Positions 1 to 7,906 of a stretch of 20,894 bases of DNA are shown here, piece after piece (position 1 is the first letter of the stretch; every line of letters begins with the position of its first letter). The position numbers and the translations under genes were made by a program. Source of the stretch: CAYPEZ01 sp964622275 (GTDB lineage: Bacteria; Patescibacteriota; Minisyncoccia; Phycocordibacterales; UBA6899); the NCBI GenBank assembly GCA_964622275.1, contig CAZUMX010000017.1:1-20894 (forward strand). Direction: 5' to 3'. The notes beneath the pieces were generated by a model. It did no database searches, was not told the origin of the DNA, and saw only the letters and a list, made by a program, of their open reading frames with translations.

Positions 1-2
1 GC

Positions 3-455
3 ATCTTCAAACGAGGAGAGAGGGCCCTGCGAGAGGACCACGAAGAATATGGGGAGCTCCAGTACGGCACACACCCGAAATTCTTCAAGAAGGTCGTCGA
101 TCAGGCAGGGTTCATCCTCAACCGGACACTCGGCGTCGGATTTGTCGCTCGGCTCATCACAGAGAAGAATGTTGCCCTTGTCCCCTTCTTCTTTCGTCCG
201 ATCGAGAAGTTCTTGGATGCAGTCTTCGGCACGCGCGATCTCGGACCACTGTGTTTCTCGGACATACAGAAGACCGGTCAGAAGACCCCACCAAATACCA
301 GGTCCTTCGAAGAGATCCTTTGCTGTCCTGTATGCAAGAAAGACGTAAAGACCGTTGAGGGTGGGATGGAGTGCACCTCATGCTCTCGCCTGTTCCCCAA
401 GAAAGGAAAGATCTACGATTTCCGCTATACCGCGGATGCGAAGCTCGGAAAGTAG
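3..455 (+). CDS. SAM-dependent methyltransferase, C-terminal part, with Trm112-like zinc ribbon (partial)
   Basis: The frame is open from the left edge to a TAG stop, giving 150 residues of a longer protein whose 5' end lies outside the window. The first ~90 residues look like the tail of a class I methyltransferase (YGELQYGTHPKFF, then an RLITEKNVALVPFFFRP segment). Residues ~102-140 form a small zinc ribbon with two CxxC pairs, C108/C111 and C124/C127, followed by LFPKKGKIYDFR. That is the layout of Trm112/YcaR-like ribbons, which often bind or activate methyltransferases. The catalytic SAM-binding motifs are not in the window, so the enzyme assignment is inferred from the C-terminal pattern. 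The stop lies 21 nt before the next gene, a deacetylase on the same strand, so the two are probably co-transcribed in glycan or lipid-sugar modification. The substrate is unknown. Confidence 0.65.
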   Translation: MFKRGERALREDHEEYGELQYGTHPKFFKKVVDQAGFILNRTLGVGFVARLITEKNVALVPFFFRPIEKFLDAVFGTRDLGPLCFSDIQKTGQKTPPNTRSFEEILCCPVCKKDVKTVEGGMECTSCSRLFPKKGKIYDFRYTADAKLGK

Positions 456-476
456 CTGTCGAATGACAGAGAACAT

Positions 477-1313
477 ATGTCTGTTCGTACCCTAGTTCGA
501 AATACGGCCATTAGAACTATGGGGGCTATATCTCTCTTGCTCCCCAAGGAAAGACCCGTACGGCGTATTATTGCCCTTCACGACATCCCACCAGCGCATC
601 ATGCGCTTTTCAGACACAAAATGGAGTGGCTCAAGAGTCACTGCCATATCGTCTCACTCCCTGATCTCGCTCACGGGAAGAACCTTGACCCGATGAAGCT
701 CAATGTCGCACTATCGTTCGATGACGGTTTCAAAGAATATGCGACATTCGTCGCTGCTGCCCTCACTGAATTGAGCATTCCTGCGACATTTTTTACGCCT
801 TCTGGAGCACTTGATATCTCAGGAGAAGAGGCGGCACGTTTCTCAAAAGATGGCCTCCGTCGTAGTACGACGTTTGAGTTCATGACCCGAAACGAGCTTC
901 GAGAGCTCTCTCAGAATTCTCTGTTCATTATTGGCGGGCACACCACGCACCACAAAGACGTCGCAACTCTTGATAGAGAGGGACTCGACAAGGAGATCAC
1001 TGAGGACAAGCGAGCACTAGAGCAGGTGACAGAAAAGCCTGTCGAATGGTTTGCATACCCCTTTGGGGGCATCACAAACATCAGCGCAGAAGCGATTAGA
1101 ACGATCGAAAAGAGCGGGTACATTCATGCGTTCAGCATTCTCCCTTCATTTTGGAAAAAGAAGGACCATCCGCACATCGTCGGACGCGATAGCCTCTCGG
1201 TCTTGGATTCAGACGAACTCTGGGATTCATGGCTCAAGGGGGGATACGATACCATGACCGCACTGAAACAGTACTCAAAACGCCAAAATCTTATGGCGCA
1301 ATTGAAAAATTAA
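477..1313 (+). CDS. Polysaccharide deacetylase (NodB domain) family protein
   Basis: This 278-residue protein carries the three NodB motifs: SFDDGF at ~80-85 (catalytic and metal-binding Asp pair), HTTHH at 155-159 (the HxxxH metal site) and FAYPFGG at 192-198. Family members remove N- or O-acetyl groups from sugar polymers such as chitin, peptidoglycan or exopolysaccharide, using a divalent metal. The N-terminus has a short basic and hydrophobic stretch (residues ~8-23) but no clear signal peptide, so the location is uncertain. The ATG start is preceded only by a weak purine run. It sits 21 nt after the methyltransferase fragment, suggesting one operon. Its TAA stop overlaps the TAA stop of the opposite-strand dehydrogenase: TTAA at 1310-1313 serves both. 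Confidence 0.85.
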   Translation: MSVRTLVRNTAIRTMGAISLLLPKERPVRRIIALHDIPPAHHALFRHKMEWLKSHCHIVSLPDLAHGKNLDPMKLNVALSFDDGFKEYATFVAAALTELSIPATFFTPSGALDISGEEAARFSKDGLRRSTTFEFMTRNELRELSQNSLFIIGGHTTHHKDVATLDREGLDKEITEDKRALEQVTEKPVEWFAYPFGGITNISAEAIRTIEKSGYIHAFSILPSFWKKKDHPHIVGRDSLSVLDSDELWDSWLKGGYDTMTALKQYSKRQNLMAQLKN

Positions 1314-2146
1314 ATATCCTTTCCGTACACACCTTCAAGGAGATCAAGGTTTTTCCCCGAAGATTTTAAATATTGGTTATTCTTCTGTACAAGTGCTTGG
1401 AGAACCTCTTCACCAAAAAGATCTCCGACGTGCGCATGATACTCTCGTCGAAACGCTTCAAAATCCTTAATGAAGCAATGCCCCCCTGCTCCTCGACCTC
1501 CCTGGTGAACAGGGTTTAAATGTGTTGATCCAATACGAGGGTCTGCTGCAAGAGACTCCTGAATAACAGACCAGTCAGCTCCATGCTTTTGTGCAAGATC
1601 ATAGAGCATGTTGATATACACGACTTTGACATAAAACCAGCAATTTCCTCCATACTTCACAAGCTCTGCCTCTTTCGCACGACAGACAAGAGCATAAGGG
1701 GCCTTGGGGAGTATGTGTAATACTGCTTGTGCCTTTTGCTCACACTCCGTGGTCTTTTGTGGAATGCCTATAATATTGCGATCTGGGTGTGCCGCATCAT
1801 AAGCTGCCGTTTTTTCTGTTAAAAATTCTGGAGAATGAAACACATAACGGTCGGGATACATTGCTTGGATTGATTCTGTTGTTCCGGGAAGAATCGTCGA
1901 TTTAATGACAGCAATCTTCCCTTTTCCGACAAGAGAAACAGCTCCACGGATGATGGAATCATCGAATCCTTTTGGCGTTGTGGGAGTCGGGACAGCAATA
2001 AAGACGATATCGCATTCTGAGATCTTGTCTTTATTTTTTATGTACGCATCCTCGAGGGCATAGCGAACAACGGTGTATCCTCGTTTTTCAAAATCATCTG
2101 CATATGCTTTCCCAACAAACCCTTGCCCAATAAATCCAATCTTCAT
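1310..2146 (-). CDS. UDP-glucose/GDP-mannose 6-dehydrogenase family protein, short form
   Basis: This 278-residue protein has an N-terminal Rossmann fold (GFIGQGFVG at ~4-12) and the family's VPTP and STILPGTT segments at ~52-55 and 83-90. It also has the central-domain site KYGGN at 164-168 and the catalytic cysteine C224 in GGHCFIKD. Family enzymes oxidise the C6 hydroxyl of a nucleotide sugar to a uronic acid with two NAD. Usual members are ~430-450 residues and end with a nucleotide-sugar-binding domain that is absent here, since the protein stops soon after the central helices. Activity on the standard substrate is therefore uncertain. The start overlaps the yvcK stop as ATGA (2143-2146), which implies translational coupling. 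It is the last gene of the minus-strand unit glycosyltransferase-yvcK-dehydrogenase. Confidence 0.85.
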   Translation of the reverse strand: MKIGFIGQGFVGKAYADDFEKRGYTVVRYALEDAYIKNKDKISECDIVFIAVPTPTTPKGFDDSIIRGAVSLVGKGKIAVIKSTILPGTTESIQAMYPDRYVFHSPEFLTEKTAAYDAAHPDRNIIGIPQKTTECEQKAQAVLHILPKAPYALVCRAKEAELVKYGGNCWFYVKVVYINMLYDLAQKHGADWSVIQESLAADPRIGSTHLNPVHQGGRGAGGHCFIKDFEAFRREYHAHVGDLFGEEVLQALVQKNNQYLKSSGKNLDLLEGVYGKDI

Positions 2147-3165
2147 ATATGGTTGTGAATGATCCGATAAATAACGTCCCCGAGCTTTCGTTGGTCATGA
2201 CGAATAAGCGTCCGAGCCAACACATCCCCTTTTTGTACCTTCCTTGGTGTTCCAATGATGTCTTCACCAATCACGACCCTCCCTTTCAATCTCCGATCTT
2301 TAATAAATGGAACGGGTTCCCCCTCATCTGCATATCGTCGAAGAAGTGATGCAGGAGGAACTGCTGTATTATAGAGGACCGTATCAAAAACTTTCCCTCC
2401 GATTTTTTCTTCGAGCACACTCACATGGTCTGCAACATGAAAATGATCCGTGTGCCCATGTTTATTCATCAGGTTTACCACGAAAAGCTTTCGGGCTTTC
2501 GAAGAGCGTACAGCATCAGCAATACCCGGGACAAGCATGTTTGGAATCAGAGATGCATACATATTTCCAGGCCCCATAATAATGACATCAGCGTCACGAA
2601 TTGCGCGAAGAGCTTTTGGATTTGCTTTTGGCTTGGGACGTAAATAAATATCTTCAATGCCAAACCGAGAAAGGAGTTGGTATGAGCTGAGATTTTTCTC
2701 GCCTTCGAGAATCTTGCCATTCTGGAGTTTTGCAATCAACTTCACCTGAGTAAGCGTGACGGGGAGCACCGTTCCTTTGATATTAAGGACGTGCCCCGCC
2801 CAATCAATAGCCTCATTCAAACTTCCGGTAATTTGCTCAAGCGTTGAAAGAAAAAGATTGCCAAAAGTGTGGCCCTTGAGTGAACCACGATCAAAGCGGT
2901 GGGCGAAGAGCTTTCGCATCACACTAGGGGCATCTGAGAGCGCGACAAGACATTGGCGAAGATCTCCCGGGGGGAGGACACCAAACTCATCGCGGAGTAC
3001 CCCCGTTGAGCCACCATCATCAGCCATTGTGACGATTGCTGTCAGATCAACAGGGTGGGCACGGAGCGCTGAGAGAACAGTATATGTTCCTGTTCCTCCA
3101 CCAATGACAACAACTCGAGTGTGTGTTGAAATTGACTTAGGCGTTCGAGGAGGTGTGTGAGGCAT
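2143..3165 (-). CDS. yvcK: YvcK/CofD-like family protein (putative UDP-GlcNAc-binding morphogenesis factor)
   Basis: The 340-residue protein opens with a short tail and then VVVIGGGTGTY (~19-29), the phosphate-binding loop of the CofD/YvcK superfamily. MADDGGSTGVLR, GVLPPGDLRQCL and the later GPGNMYASLIPN are also typical of YvcK. In Bacillus, YvcK binds UDP-GlcNAc and is needed for cell shape under gluconeogenic growth; the CofD branch instead makes coenzyme F420. YvcK is the better fit given its sugar-nucleotide neighbours and the absence of other F420 genes here. The ATG start lies inside the end of the upstream glycosyltransferase (29-nt overlap), and the stop overlaps the dehydrogenase start by 4 nt. 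The three genes are therefore very likely one operon. No Shine-Dalgarno sequence is visible at this start. Confidence 0.88.
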   Translation of the reverse strand: MPHTPPRTPKSISTHTRVVVIGGGTGTYTVLSALRAHPVDLTAIVTMADDGGSTGVLRDEFGVLPPGDLRQCLVALSDAPSVMRKLFAHRFDRGSLKGHTFGNLFLSTLEQITGSLNEAIDWAGHVLNIKGTVLPVTLTQVKLIAKLQNGKILEGEKNLSSYQLLSRFGIEDIYLRPKPKANPKALRAIRDADVIIMGPGNMYASLIPNMLVPGIADAVRSSKARKLFVVNLMNKHGHTDHFHVADHVSVLEEKIGGKVFDTVLYNTAVPPASLLRRYADEGEPVPFIKDRRLKGRVVIGEDIIGTPRKVQKGDVLARTLIRHDQRKLGDVIYRIIHNHI

Positions 3166-4279
3166 GTTGGTAGGCTAAGGTCCAGCTTTCTTGATGTAAC
3201 TTCATTGCCTTCTCAGTGGTCACAAGCATCTGTGCAGACATTCGTGCTCCAGCCTCAAGCCTAGTTCTTAAGTTTTTATCTGAGAGAATGCGCACGATAG
3301 CTTCCGAAAGGAGATCTGCGTCCTCTGGTGGGACGACAAGCCCACTGTGCTCATGGACAATGACTTCCCCCGCACAGCCCGTATCAGTCATGACAACAGG
3401 TTTTCCATGACTTATGGCCTCACAAGACAAAAGACCCCACCCCTCAAACCGTGATGGGACCACAATCACGTCCGCCGCTTTCAAATATGCTGCAACATCT
3501 CTCACCCAAGGCACGAATCTCACAGATCCAGAAAGCTCCAGTTGAGCAACGCGTCGTCGAAGAGCGTGTTCCTCTGGGCCACTGCCGACAATAAGAAGGA
3601 GTGCGCTGGGTCGAGCAAGGACAACATCACGCATCGCTTCAACGAGCACATCAAATCCTTTTTCATAAGAGAGACGTCCCATTCCCAAAATAATTTCTCC
3701 AAATTCTTTGTAGGACGCTCGGAGCTGAATCTTGCTTGGTTCAACATGGGCTGCGTCTGAAACAATAGGAATTACACGAATACGCTGTTCGTCTCCTTTA
3801 CGCCGTAGAACAGCACGTTTTGCTCTCTCAGAAACCACACGGAAGGCATCGGCACGTGGAGCGAGAAATCGAAAAATCATGTCGCGAAGGCGATTTTTTC
3901 TTGACTCTTTCCATAGCTGTGCATCTGGATCAGTATGAAGCTGAAGATGGAGTGCTATGCCAGTTCGACGAGCAATAAAATATGCAACGAGACCTGATTC
4001 AAAAGGGTCTTGAGCTGAGACGACCCATTGACTATTTGGCTCTCTGCGAACAATCTCGCACCCCTTCTTGTAAGCCCGAAAAAGTGAGACGAAAACATTT
4101 GGATGGCATACATCAGTTGCCATACTCCGATCACTCAAGGTCGACACTCGTGCTGATTCACCTTTTCCATAACAAATGGTGTCATATCGAGACAGCATAC
4201 TTGCATATTGAAGCGCCCGTCGTCGAGCTGGAGTGTCGTCATGAAGGCCCATCTCGGTTCCTATGACGAGGAGGGCCAC
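3137..4279 (-). CDS. Glycosyltransferase family 4-like protein
   Basis: This is a GT-B glycosyltransferase that transfers a sugar from an activated donor in the cytoplasm. The C-terminal half has the donor-site pattern MGRLSYEKGFDVLVEAM and PSRFEGWGLLSCEA (the E-x7-E motif), followed by GKPVVMTDTGCAGEVI and HSGLVVPPEDADLL. I chose the GTG start at 4279, giving 380 residues, because it begins exactly at the first beta strand (ALLVIGTEMGL) and avoids the opposite-strand deacetylase that starts at 4298. An in-frame ATG at 4363 would add 28 Lys/Ser-rich residues and overlap that gene head to head by 66 nt; neither start has a good ribosome-binding site. An open frame continues to 4819, but that part is antisense to the deacetylase. 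The 3' end overlaps yvcK by 29 nt, and this gene leads the minus-strand operon. Confidence 0.87.
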   Translation of the reverse strand: MALLVIGTEMGLHDDTPARRRALQYASMLSRYDTICYGKGESARVSTLSDRSMATDVCHPNVFVSLFRAYKKGCEIVRREPNSQWVVSAQDPFESGLVAYFIARRTGIALHLQLHTDPDAQLWKESRKNRLRDMIFRFLAPRADAFRVVSERAKRAVLRRKGDEQRIRVIPIVSDAAHVEPSKIQLRASYKEFGEIILGMGRLSYEKGFDVLVEAMRDVVLARPSALLLIVGSGPEEHALRRRVAQLELSGSVRFVPWVRDVAAYLKAADVIVVPSRFEGWGLLSCEAISHGKPVVMTDTGCAGEVIVHEHSGLVVPPEDADLLSEAIVRILSDKNLRTRLEAGARMSAQMLVTTEKAMKLHQESWTLAYQHASHTSSNA

Positions 4280-4297
4280 TGTGCTAGAATCGGCCTT

Positions 4298-5296
4298 ATG
4301 AGAGCTTATCTCTTCCGATTTCTTGCGTTCAGTGGTATTCACGTGTTGTTTCGGTTTTTTCATCGTCAAAAGATAACTATTCTCCTCTACCATGGGGTTG
4401 CTCCAGCACGTGAGACAGGGATCTACAACTATCGTCGGAAATTTATTGACCCCCTCGTCTTTGCCCGACAGATGGAATATCTGCGCCGAAAGTATACCAT
4501 TCTTCCTCTTGAGGAAGCTATAAGTCGCATGGAGGAGGGATCGCTCCCCCCATACACACTTGTGATGACATTTGATGATGGATATCAAAATAATTACACC
4601 TACGCATTCCCTGTGCTCAGAGCACATAGTGTTCCAGCAACGGTATATCTCACAACAGACTTTGTTGATAAGAAAAAACCACTGTGGGTTGACCGGCTTG
4701 AATATGCAATTGGAATGACCCCACAAGGAAAAGACATTTCTCGAGAAGAAAAAATTGCCGCAGACCTTGCTTTGCGCCAAAAACTGAAAACATACTCGAC
4801 GGAAAAAAGAGACAAACACCTCTCAGAACTGGAGGAGGGGGCGAGAATAGCATTAAAGGATTTTTCGGGTGAGTCTGCGGTGTACGCTCCCCTCACATGG
4901 GAGGAGTGCCGCATGATGCGACCATGGAGAATCGCTTTCGGAGCACATACCTGCTCTCATCCCATTCTCTCAAAGATTCCACTTCTTGAAGCACGAGAAG
5001 AAATCAGAGAGTCCAGAAAGGTTGTGAGTGATGCTTTGGGAGGAGTATCCTCAGTGTTCGCCTACCCAAATGGACAGGCTGGAGATTTTACCAAAGAAAT
5101 ACGGACAATCCTTCGAGAACTCGGATTTCGTGGCGCCCTCACAACTATTCCTGGGGTAAATTCAAAACATACAGACCTCTTTGCCCTCAAACGGATCTCC
5201 ATGGACAAAACCGAGGATTGGGATATATTCCTCCTAACAACTTCTGGAGTGTTGGGCTGGTTATCTTCCCTGAAAAAAGTAATTACAAGACACTAA
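4298..5296 (+). CDS. Polysaccharide deacetylase (NodB domain) family protein, second copy
   Basis: The 332-residue product opens with a hydrophobic and basic N-terminus (residues 1-24) and the first strand ITILLYHGV, which fixes the start at or before 4298. NodB motifs are TFDDGY at 91-96, HTCSH at 217-221 and FAYPNG at 254-259. An insertion containing KPLWVDRLEYAIG (~127-139) and a helical stretch follows the first motif; this form is common for deacetylases inside surface-polysaccharide loci. The protein is probably at the inner face of, or attached to, the membrane by the N-terminal helix, and the substrate is unknown. An upstream in-frame ATG at 4208 would run deep into the opposite glycosyltransferase and is less likely. 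The methyltransferase starts 10 nt downstream, so the two are co-transcribed. Confidence 0.87.
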   Translation: MRAYLFRFLAFSGIHVLFRFFHRQKITILLYHGVAPARETGIYNYRRKFIDPLVFARQMEYLRRKYTILPLEEAISRMEEGSLPPYTLVMTFDDGYQNNYTYAFPVLRAHSVPATVYLTTDFVDKKKPLWVDRLEYAIGMTPQGKDISREEKIAADLALRQKLKTYSTEKRDKHLSELEEGARIALKDFSGESAVYAPLTWEECRMMRPWRIAFGAHTCSHPILSKIPLLEAREEIRESRKVVSDALGGVSSVFAYPNGQAGDFTKEIRTILRELGFRGALTTIPGVNSKHTDLFALKRISMDKTEDWDIFLLTTSGVLGWLSSLKKVITRH

Positions 5297-5306
5297 AGCG
5301 ACAAGC

Positions 5307-6089
5307 ATGACTGACAAAAAGAGAGATGAGGTACAGTGGTTTGATGACGTAAGCACCTCCTATCGCAAAGAGTATGATCGCGTGACAACTGATGGATACT
5401 CGTTTCGAGTAAGACGAGAAAAAGTTCTTGGGCTTATCCCGGAGAATGGGAAAGGAAAAACGATTCTCGATATTGCCTGTGGGCCAGGAATTATGATTAC
5501 CGACCTACGCAAGCGAGGATACACCATCACTGCGGTTGACGCAGCGCCTGAGATGGTTGCTCGTGCAAAAGAAGAACACAAAGAGGGACCAGACCTTCAT
5601 ATAGAGGTTGGTGATGTGTACTCCCTTCAATATCCTGATGCGTCTTTTGACGTTGTGACTGCCATGGGACTTGTCGAATATCTTGCCGATGAGGACCGTG
5701 CGTACACCGAAATGGTCCGTGTGCTCAAGCCCGGAGGAACACTTGTCGTGAGTTACCCATATGTGTTTTCTCCTTGGCGACTTATTGGACGACTTGTGAT
5801 GTTCGTTACGTGGCCGATCCGAAAGATACGCAATATCTTCCTCAAAACACGCGGACATTACATCACACATCGCGAATACACCCTCGCCTCAGCGCGCAAT
5901 GCAATGAAAAGCCATGGAGTCACCTCTGATCGCGTATGGTTCTATAATTTTAAGCTGATTCCGTGGCCACTCGACCAATGGTTTCCGACACTGACAGTCG
6001 CTCAGTCAACGCTCTTTGAGCGATTTGACTCTACCCCACTGAGATGGCTCGGCACTGCATTCAATCTTCGAGGAATCAAGAAATCGTAG
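5307..6089 (+). CDS. Class I SAM-dependent methyltransferase (UbiE/type 11-like)
   Basis: This 260-residue enzyme shows the class I SAM fold. Motif I is ILDIACGPG (~53-61), the acidic end of beta2 is in AVDAAPEM, motif II is the FDVVTAMGLVEYL segment, and MVRVLKPGGTLVVSYP completes the core. The region after the core has a hydrophobic, basic stretch (SPWRLIGRLVMFVTWPIRKIR) that could lie on the membrane, consistent with a lipid-linked or glycan acceptor. The acceptor cannot be named from sequence. It starts 10 nt after the deacetylase stop and is probably in the same operon. Its 3' end overlaps the convergent glycosyltransferase by 14 nt. Confidence 0.85.
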   Translation: MTDKKRDEVQWFDDVSTSYRKEYDRVTTDGYSFRVRREKVLGLIPENGKGKTILDIACGPGIMITDLRKRGYTITAVDAAPEMVARAKEEHKEGPDLHIEVGDVYSLQYPDASFDVVTAMGLVEYLADEDRAYTEMVRVLKPGGTLVVSYPYVFSPWRLIGRLVMFVTWPIRKIRNIFLKTRGHYITHREYTLASARNAMKSHGVTSDRVWFYNFKLIPWPLDQWFPTLTVAQSTLFERFDSTPLRWLGTAFNLRGIKKS

Positions 6090-7104
6090 GTTTCGTTGCG
6101 AGGCCTAAAAACTCTTGAGCGATGTCGATATATGAATGCGTATAATGAATGTTCGACAGCACATCTTGGCATTGTGTGTATGTTTCTTCACGACACATCG
6201 AAATGATCGCTCGAAGAATCTCTTCTTCATTTTCAGGATCGACAAACAACCCTGCTCCATTGAGCCGTTCAGCAATTCCAGTGTGTTTTGTCATAATAAA
6301 TGGCTTTCCTTCTCGAATCCCATCAAGAATCACATTCGGGCTAACATCTGAAAGTGACGGAAGGATCATCGCGTAGCTTTCTCGAACTTTTTTCATGAGA
6401 TCAACATGAGAAACCCCTGATATGCACTCGAGTCGAGCCGGGATTCCCTGCTGTTTAGCGCGCTCAAACACCCGAACAAGTAATGGAAGATTCTTCAATG
6501 TAATAGGCCGGCCAGCCCAAAGAAATATTTTTTCTTCCTTCTCAGGCTGTGAGGGCGAAGCCGTAAAAGACAGATCATAAGTATTTTCAATCAACATGCA
6601 TTTATCTTCAGGAATTTCATAGGGGAATTTCCAAAGATCCTTTTGCCAAGATGTTGTATACACAACATGATCAACAAGACGAAGAAGCCACTTCTGTAGT
6701 CGAAATATGAGACGCTCTTTCCACGAAAACTCGAGGTGTTTCTGGTAAAATCCCGGGAGTGTCACAGACTGTTTTGTTCGCTCGACATATGATTCCCAAA
6801 GGAAATCTCCTCCGATTCTAACAATACTTCTTTTCCCTAAACATCGAGCTGCCAGTACAGACGGGAGACCAGTACTGATCGTATCCAATGCGATGACAAG
6901 GTCAATCGTTGGCATCAGAAAGAGTGCTCGAAAAAACACCACCAGATGCCGCACACCAAACGGAACACCATGTTCAAATGATCCATACGTCAACACAGTG
7001 ACTGAATGACCCAATGATTCAAAAGCTGTTTTGAGAGACACAGCATACTGTGCCGGTCCCCCGATCTTAGGAGGATAAATGCCTGTGGCGATAAGAATTC
7101 GCAT
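6076..7104 (-). CDS. Glycosyltransferase family 4 protein
   Basis: The 342-residue protein begins with MRILIATGIYPPKIGGPAQY, the first strand and glycine-rich acceptor loop of GT4 enzymes. The C-terminal domain has FLWAGRPITLKNLPLL (donor-binding strand and loop) and SLSDVSPNVILDGIREGKPF. In that segment the usual E-x7-E catalytic and ribose-binding pair appears as D and D, a conservative but notable change. It then ends with AERLNGAGLFVDPENEEEI. The cytoplasmic reaction is transfer of a sugar to a glycan or lipid carrier. The gene starts 15 nt after the stop of the two-receiver response regulator, so it may be read through from the FIST/kinase operon. No Shine-Dalgarno sequence is clear. The donor and acceptor are unknown. 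Confidence 0.87.
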   Translation of the reverse strand: MRILIATGIYPPKIGGPAQYAVSLKTAFESLGHSVTVLTYGSFEHGVPFGVRHLVVFFRALFLMPTIDLVIALDTISTGLPSVLAARCLGKRSIVRIGGDFLWESYVERTKQSVTLPGFYQKHLEFSWKERLIFRLQKWLLRLVDHVVYTTSWQKDLWKFPYEIPEDKCMLIENTYDLSFTASPSQPEKEEKIFLWAGRPITLKNLPLLVRVFERAKQQGIPARLECISGVSHVDLMKKVRESYAMILPSLSDVSPNVILDGIREGKPFIMTKHTGIAERLNGAGLFVDPENEEEILRAIISMCREETYTQCQDVLSNIHYTHSYIDIAQEFLGLATKPTIS

Positions 7105-7119
7105 AATAATGACAACTTA

Positions 7120-7899
7120 TCATTTCCCCAAAATCTCTCCAACTCGATCAACAACCTCTTTCAGGTTCATTTTTGACTTCACCAAAAAGTCTATTGCTCC
7201 AAGCGCTCGTGCGGTCTCAATATCCTGATCTTGAGCATAATTTGAAAAAATAACGACTGGCACATGTTTAAGACGTGGCTCCCTTCGCATCTCCCTGAGC
7301 ACATCAAAACCATTTATTCCAGGCATAATGACATCCAGAAGAATCAGATCTGGTACAGCTCCCTCCCCCAGTAAACGGAGACACTCATGGCCATCAGGTG
7401 CATGCATTGTTTCGTACCCTGCCTTCTGGAATTTTTTTACTGCGAGTGAGGAAAGGATGTCGTCATCTTCTACTATCAGAATCGTCCGTCGCCCCCTTTG
7501 GGACGTTTGGGGCTCGCCTGGCGCAAGAACTGCGTGAATTTGGGTAATAATTTCTGCTGGGTGAAAGTCTGCTTTTACCAAATACGCCTTCACTCCTGGA
7601 TGCTTTGTGAGCCGATCAATATCATCTGCTTGACCAGAGTTAGATATCACGACAACAGGAATGCGTGAGAGATCAGCATCTTTTTCTGCAACGTCAAGAA
7701 TTTCTTCTCCCCGCAGTCCTGGTAGTGTGAGATCTAGGAGAAGTAGGTCTGGCTGAAGGAGCTTTAATCTCCGAAGACCATCCTGTCCATTTTTTTCCCA
7801 AGTAGCTGCGTACCCGGCTTCAATCAACTTCCTCATAAGGGTAGAGCCGAGAGTTTCATCGTCTTCGATAAGGAGAATATGTTTTACTACTGTGTCCAT
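7120..7899 (-). CDS. Response regulator with two receiver domains and no output domain
   Basis: The 259-residue protein is two CheY-like receiver domains in tandem. The first (~5-127) has the acidic pair D13/D14, phospho-acceptor D56 in LLLLDLTLPG, S86 and K109. The second (~138-257) has VEDDD at 143-147, phospho-acceptor D189 in LILLDVIMPG, a Ser in VVIFSN and a Lys in DFLVKS. All residues needed for phosphorylation are present in both. There is no DNA-binding or enzymatic domain, so it probably acts by protein contact or as a phosphorelay intermediate. It starts 7 nt after the histidine kinase stop, and the kinase is the obvious partner. The end of the kinase gene supplies an AAGGGA stretch that may serve as its ribosome-binding site. 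Confidence 0.92.
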   Translation of the reverse strand: MDTVVKHILLIEDDETLGSTLMRKLIEAGYAATWEKNGQDGLRRLKLLQPDLLLLDLTLPGLRGEEILDVAEKDADLSRIPVVVISNSGQADDIDRLTKHPGVKAYLVKADFHPAEIITQIHAVLAPGEPQTSQRGRRTILIVEDDDILSSLAVKKFQKAGYETMHAPDGHECLRLLGEGAVPDLILLDVIMPGINGFDVLREMRREPRLKHVPVVIFSNYAQDQDIETARALGAIDFLVKSKMNLKEVVDRVGEILGK

Positions 7900-7906
7900 A
7901 CGATAG

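Noticed and set aside
49..348. 99-residue Ser/Arg-rich plus-strand ORF
   Set aside because: It is a shifted reading of the methyltransferase C-terminal part, which has a coherent protein sequence and zinc ribbon.
2143..3165. 2-phospho-L-lactate transferase (CofD) for coenzyme F420
   Set aside because: The superfamily loop is shared, but the MADDGGSTG/PPGDLRQCL pattern and sugar-nucleotide neighbours fit YvcK better, and no other F420 gene is present.
4280..4819. N-terminal extension of the glycosyltransferase reading frame to 560 residues
   Set aside because: It is Cys/Phe-rich with no family match and lies antisense to the well-supported deacetylase gene.
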